Assembly: GCA_019694595.1 (NCBI GenBank)
Contig: JAIBBQ010000013.1
Location: 1 to 61,885, forward strand
DNA length: 61,885 nt
Direction of reading: 5' to 3'
DNA from: Myxococcaceae bacterium
GTDB lineage: Bacteria; Myxococcota; Myxococcia; Myxococcales; Myxococcaceae
Shown here: piece after piece, positions 61,219 through 61,885 of the stretch
How the letters are laid out: every line of letters begins with the position of its first letter
Numbering within the stretch: position 1 is the first letter of the stretch
The notes under the pieces: model-generated
What the model saw: only the letters and a program-made list of their open reading frames with translations
Databases searched by the model: none
Told to the model about the DNA's origin: nothing
Translations under genes and position numbers: made by a program

Positions 61219-61885
61219 ATGGTGCTGGTCGCCTGCCTGACTGCCCTGCTCGGCGCCTCCGCGGACTTCGACGAAGGCGCCAAGCTGTACGACGCGATGC
61301 AGTTTCGCGCCGCGGAAGCGCGCCTGCGGCTGGCCCGCGAGCAGGCGGTGAGCGACGGCGAGAAGGTGCCGGTGCTCGACCTGCTCGCGCGCACGCTGGT
61401 GGCCCAAGGGCGGGTGAAGGAAGCGGAAGACGTCTACGCCGAGCTCCTCGCGCTCGCGCCCCACGCCTCGCCACCGGCCGACGTCTCGCCCAAGATCGCC
61501 GATGCCTTCCAGCGCGCCAAGGTCCGCCTGTACCCGAAGGACTTCGTGCGGCTGCTCGCGAAGCACGACGCGGTGACGCTGGTCGACCCGTGGCGGAGCT
61601 GCGAGTCGGTGGCGGTGACGGCCGCCGACGGCGCGCTCAGCACGCTCCCGGCGAGCCCCGGCGTGGCGGTGACGCTGCCCGCGGGGGCGCGGTCGGTGCG
61701 GGCGCTCGCGGGCCCCAGAGTGCTCGCCTCGGTGGAGCTGACCTCGAGCGACGCGCCCGCACGCGCCGAGGCGCCGCTGCCTTCCGCCACGCCGCCAGCG
61801 GGGCCTGCGGCCGAGCTCGTCGCGCCGGCCGTCGCCCCTGACCCCTCGCGATGGCCCGCATGCACGCTGACCGCGGGCGTGGTCG
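61219..61885 (+). CDS. partial exported TPR-like protein (runs off window end)
   Basis: 222 codons from the ATG at 61219, 13 bp after the lipoprotein stop; no stop before the window ends. The signal (VLVACLTALLGASA) is followed by TPR-like helices (GAKLYDAMQFRAAEARLRLA, LARTLVAQGRVKEAEDVYAELLALAP), then a beta-rich region and a Pro/Ala stretch. The last visible residues (TLTAGVV) are the beginning of a hydrophobic segment. No known family is assigned beyond TPR-like. Confidence 0.75.
   Translation, partial: MVLVACLTALLGASADFDEGAKLYDAMQFRAAEARLRLAREQAVSDGEKVPVLDLLARTLVAQGRVKEAEDVYAELLALAPHASPPADVSPKIADAFQRAKVRLYPKDFVRLLAKHDAVTLVDPWRSCESVAVTAADGALSTLPASPGVAVTLPAGARSVRALAGPRVLASVELTSSDAPARAEAPLPSATPPAGPAAELVAPAVAPDPSRWPACTLTAGVV

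Noticed and set aside
61212-61841. Open frame 61212-61841 as the last gene
   Set aside because: Arg/Gly-rich shadow; the frame from 61219 has a signal peptide and TPR-like helices and continues past the window.

Overview
The window is a 61.9-kb stretch of very GC-rich (about 70% by eye) bacterial chromosome, most likely from a member of the Myxococcota. The support is convergent: C-terminal GCGC-TM-Arg tails of the MYXO-CTERM type (kelch protein 3117-5897 and the phosphodiester glycosidase ending near 40560), lipoproteins with long Gly/Ser/Ala or Asp-Ala-Gly spacers, many hybrid histidine kinases, an ECF42 sigma factor with a DGPF partner, a DUF1592/DUF1552 pair and a bacterial steroid 5-alpha-reductase-like protein. 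I see no insertion sequence, integrase, prophage, CRISPR array, rRNA operon or polyketide/NRPS cluster.

Layout. 1-5.9 kb: envelope lipoproteins, an ArsR-SRPBCC-DoxX operon with ATGA overlaps and a direct-repeat operator, and a kelch/MYXO-CTERM protein. 5.9-8.6 kb: an ECF sigma factor, a phytochelatin-synthase-like peptidase and, divergently, a histidine-rich EEP-fold phosphodiesterase. 8.7-19.8 kb: two alpha/beta hydrolases, an AHSA1 protein, a YfhO-like membrane protein, a LysR-YceI divergent pair, PilZ, YqeY-like, RibD-like, a GH25 lysozyme-like protein and a coupled lipoprotein/exported-protein pair. 19.9-25.2 kb: an orphan BoxB, a multi-receiver degenerate-GGDEF regulator, an SDR and TruA. 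25.2-31.3 kb: three histidine kinases each with a C-terminal receiver, interrupted by the steroid-reductase-like gene. 31.3-36.5 kb: Rrf2 with a secreted metallo-beta-lactamase-fold protein, ECF42 with DGPF, and a porin. 36.5-43.6 kb: PhoBR, a CrtI-like oxidoreductase and a phosphodiester glycosidase whose frame has no stop of its own. 43.7-52 kb: two lipoproteins, a STAS/anti-sigma-kinase pair, AidB, catalase-ankyrin with divergent OxyR, and a TraB/ChaN-like protein. 52-61.9 kb: a tRNA-like sequence, an SPFH protein, an MltB-SUKH fusion, a HACL2/ILVBL-like ThDP enzyme and a DUF1592/DUF1552 secreted-protein operon that runs off the end.

Functional threads. Oxidative stress is the clearest: OxyR retains both redox cysteines, has an ATAG-N7-CTAT half-operator over its own start, and faces a catalase whose stop overlaps an ankyrin gene, as in the katB-ankB arrangement of Pseudomonas. 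Envelope biology dominates the rest (lipoproteins, porin, lytic transglycosylase, GH25, phosphodiester glycosidase, DUF1552).

Most unusual observations: a family of about 120-130-bp extragenic elements (two tandem copies after the ankyrin gene, one after the ThDP-enzyme gene) with hairpins preserved by compensatory base changes and always in the same orientation just after a stop codon; the MltB-SUKH fusion; the stop-less MYXO-CTERM gene; an orphan boxB; and a class-I tRNA-like sequence with a serine anticodon and damaged acceptor stem. All functional calls are from reading the sequence; no database search was run.
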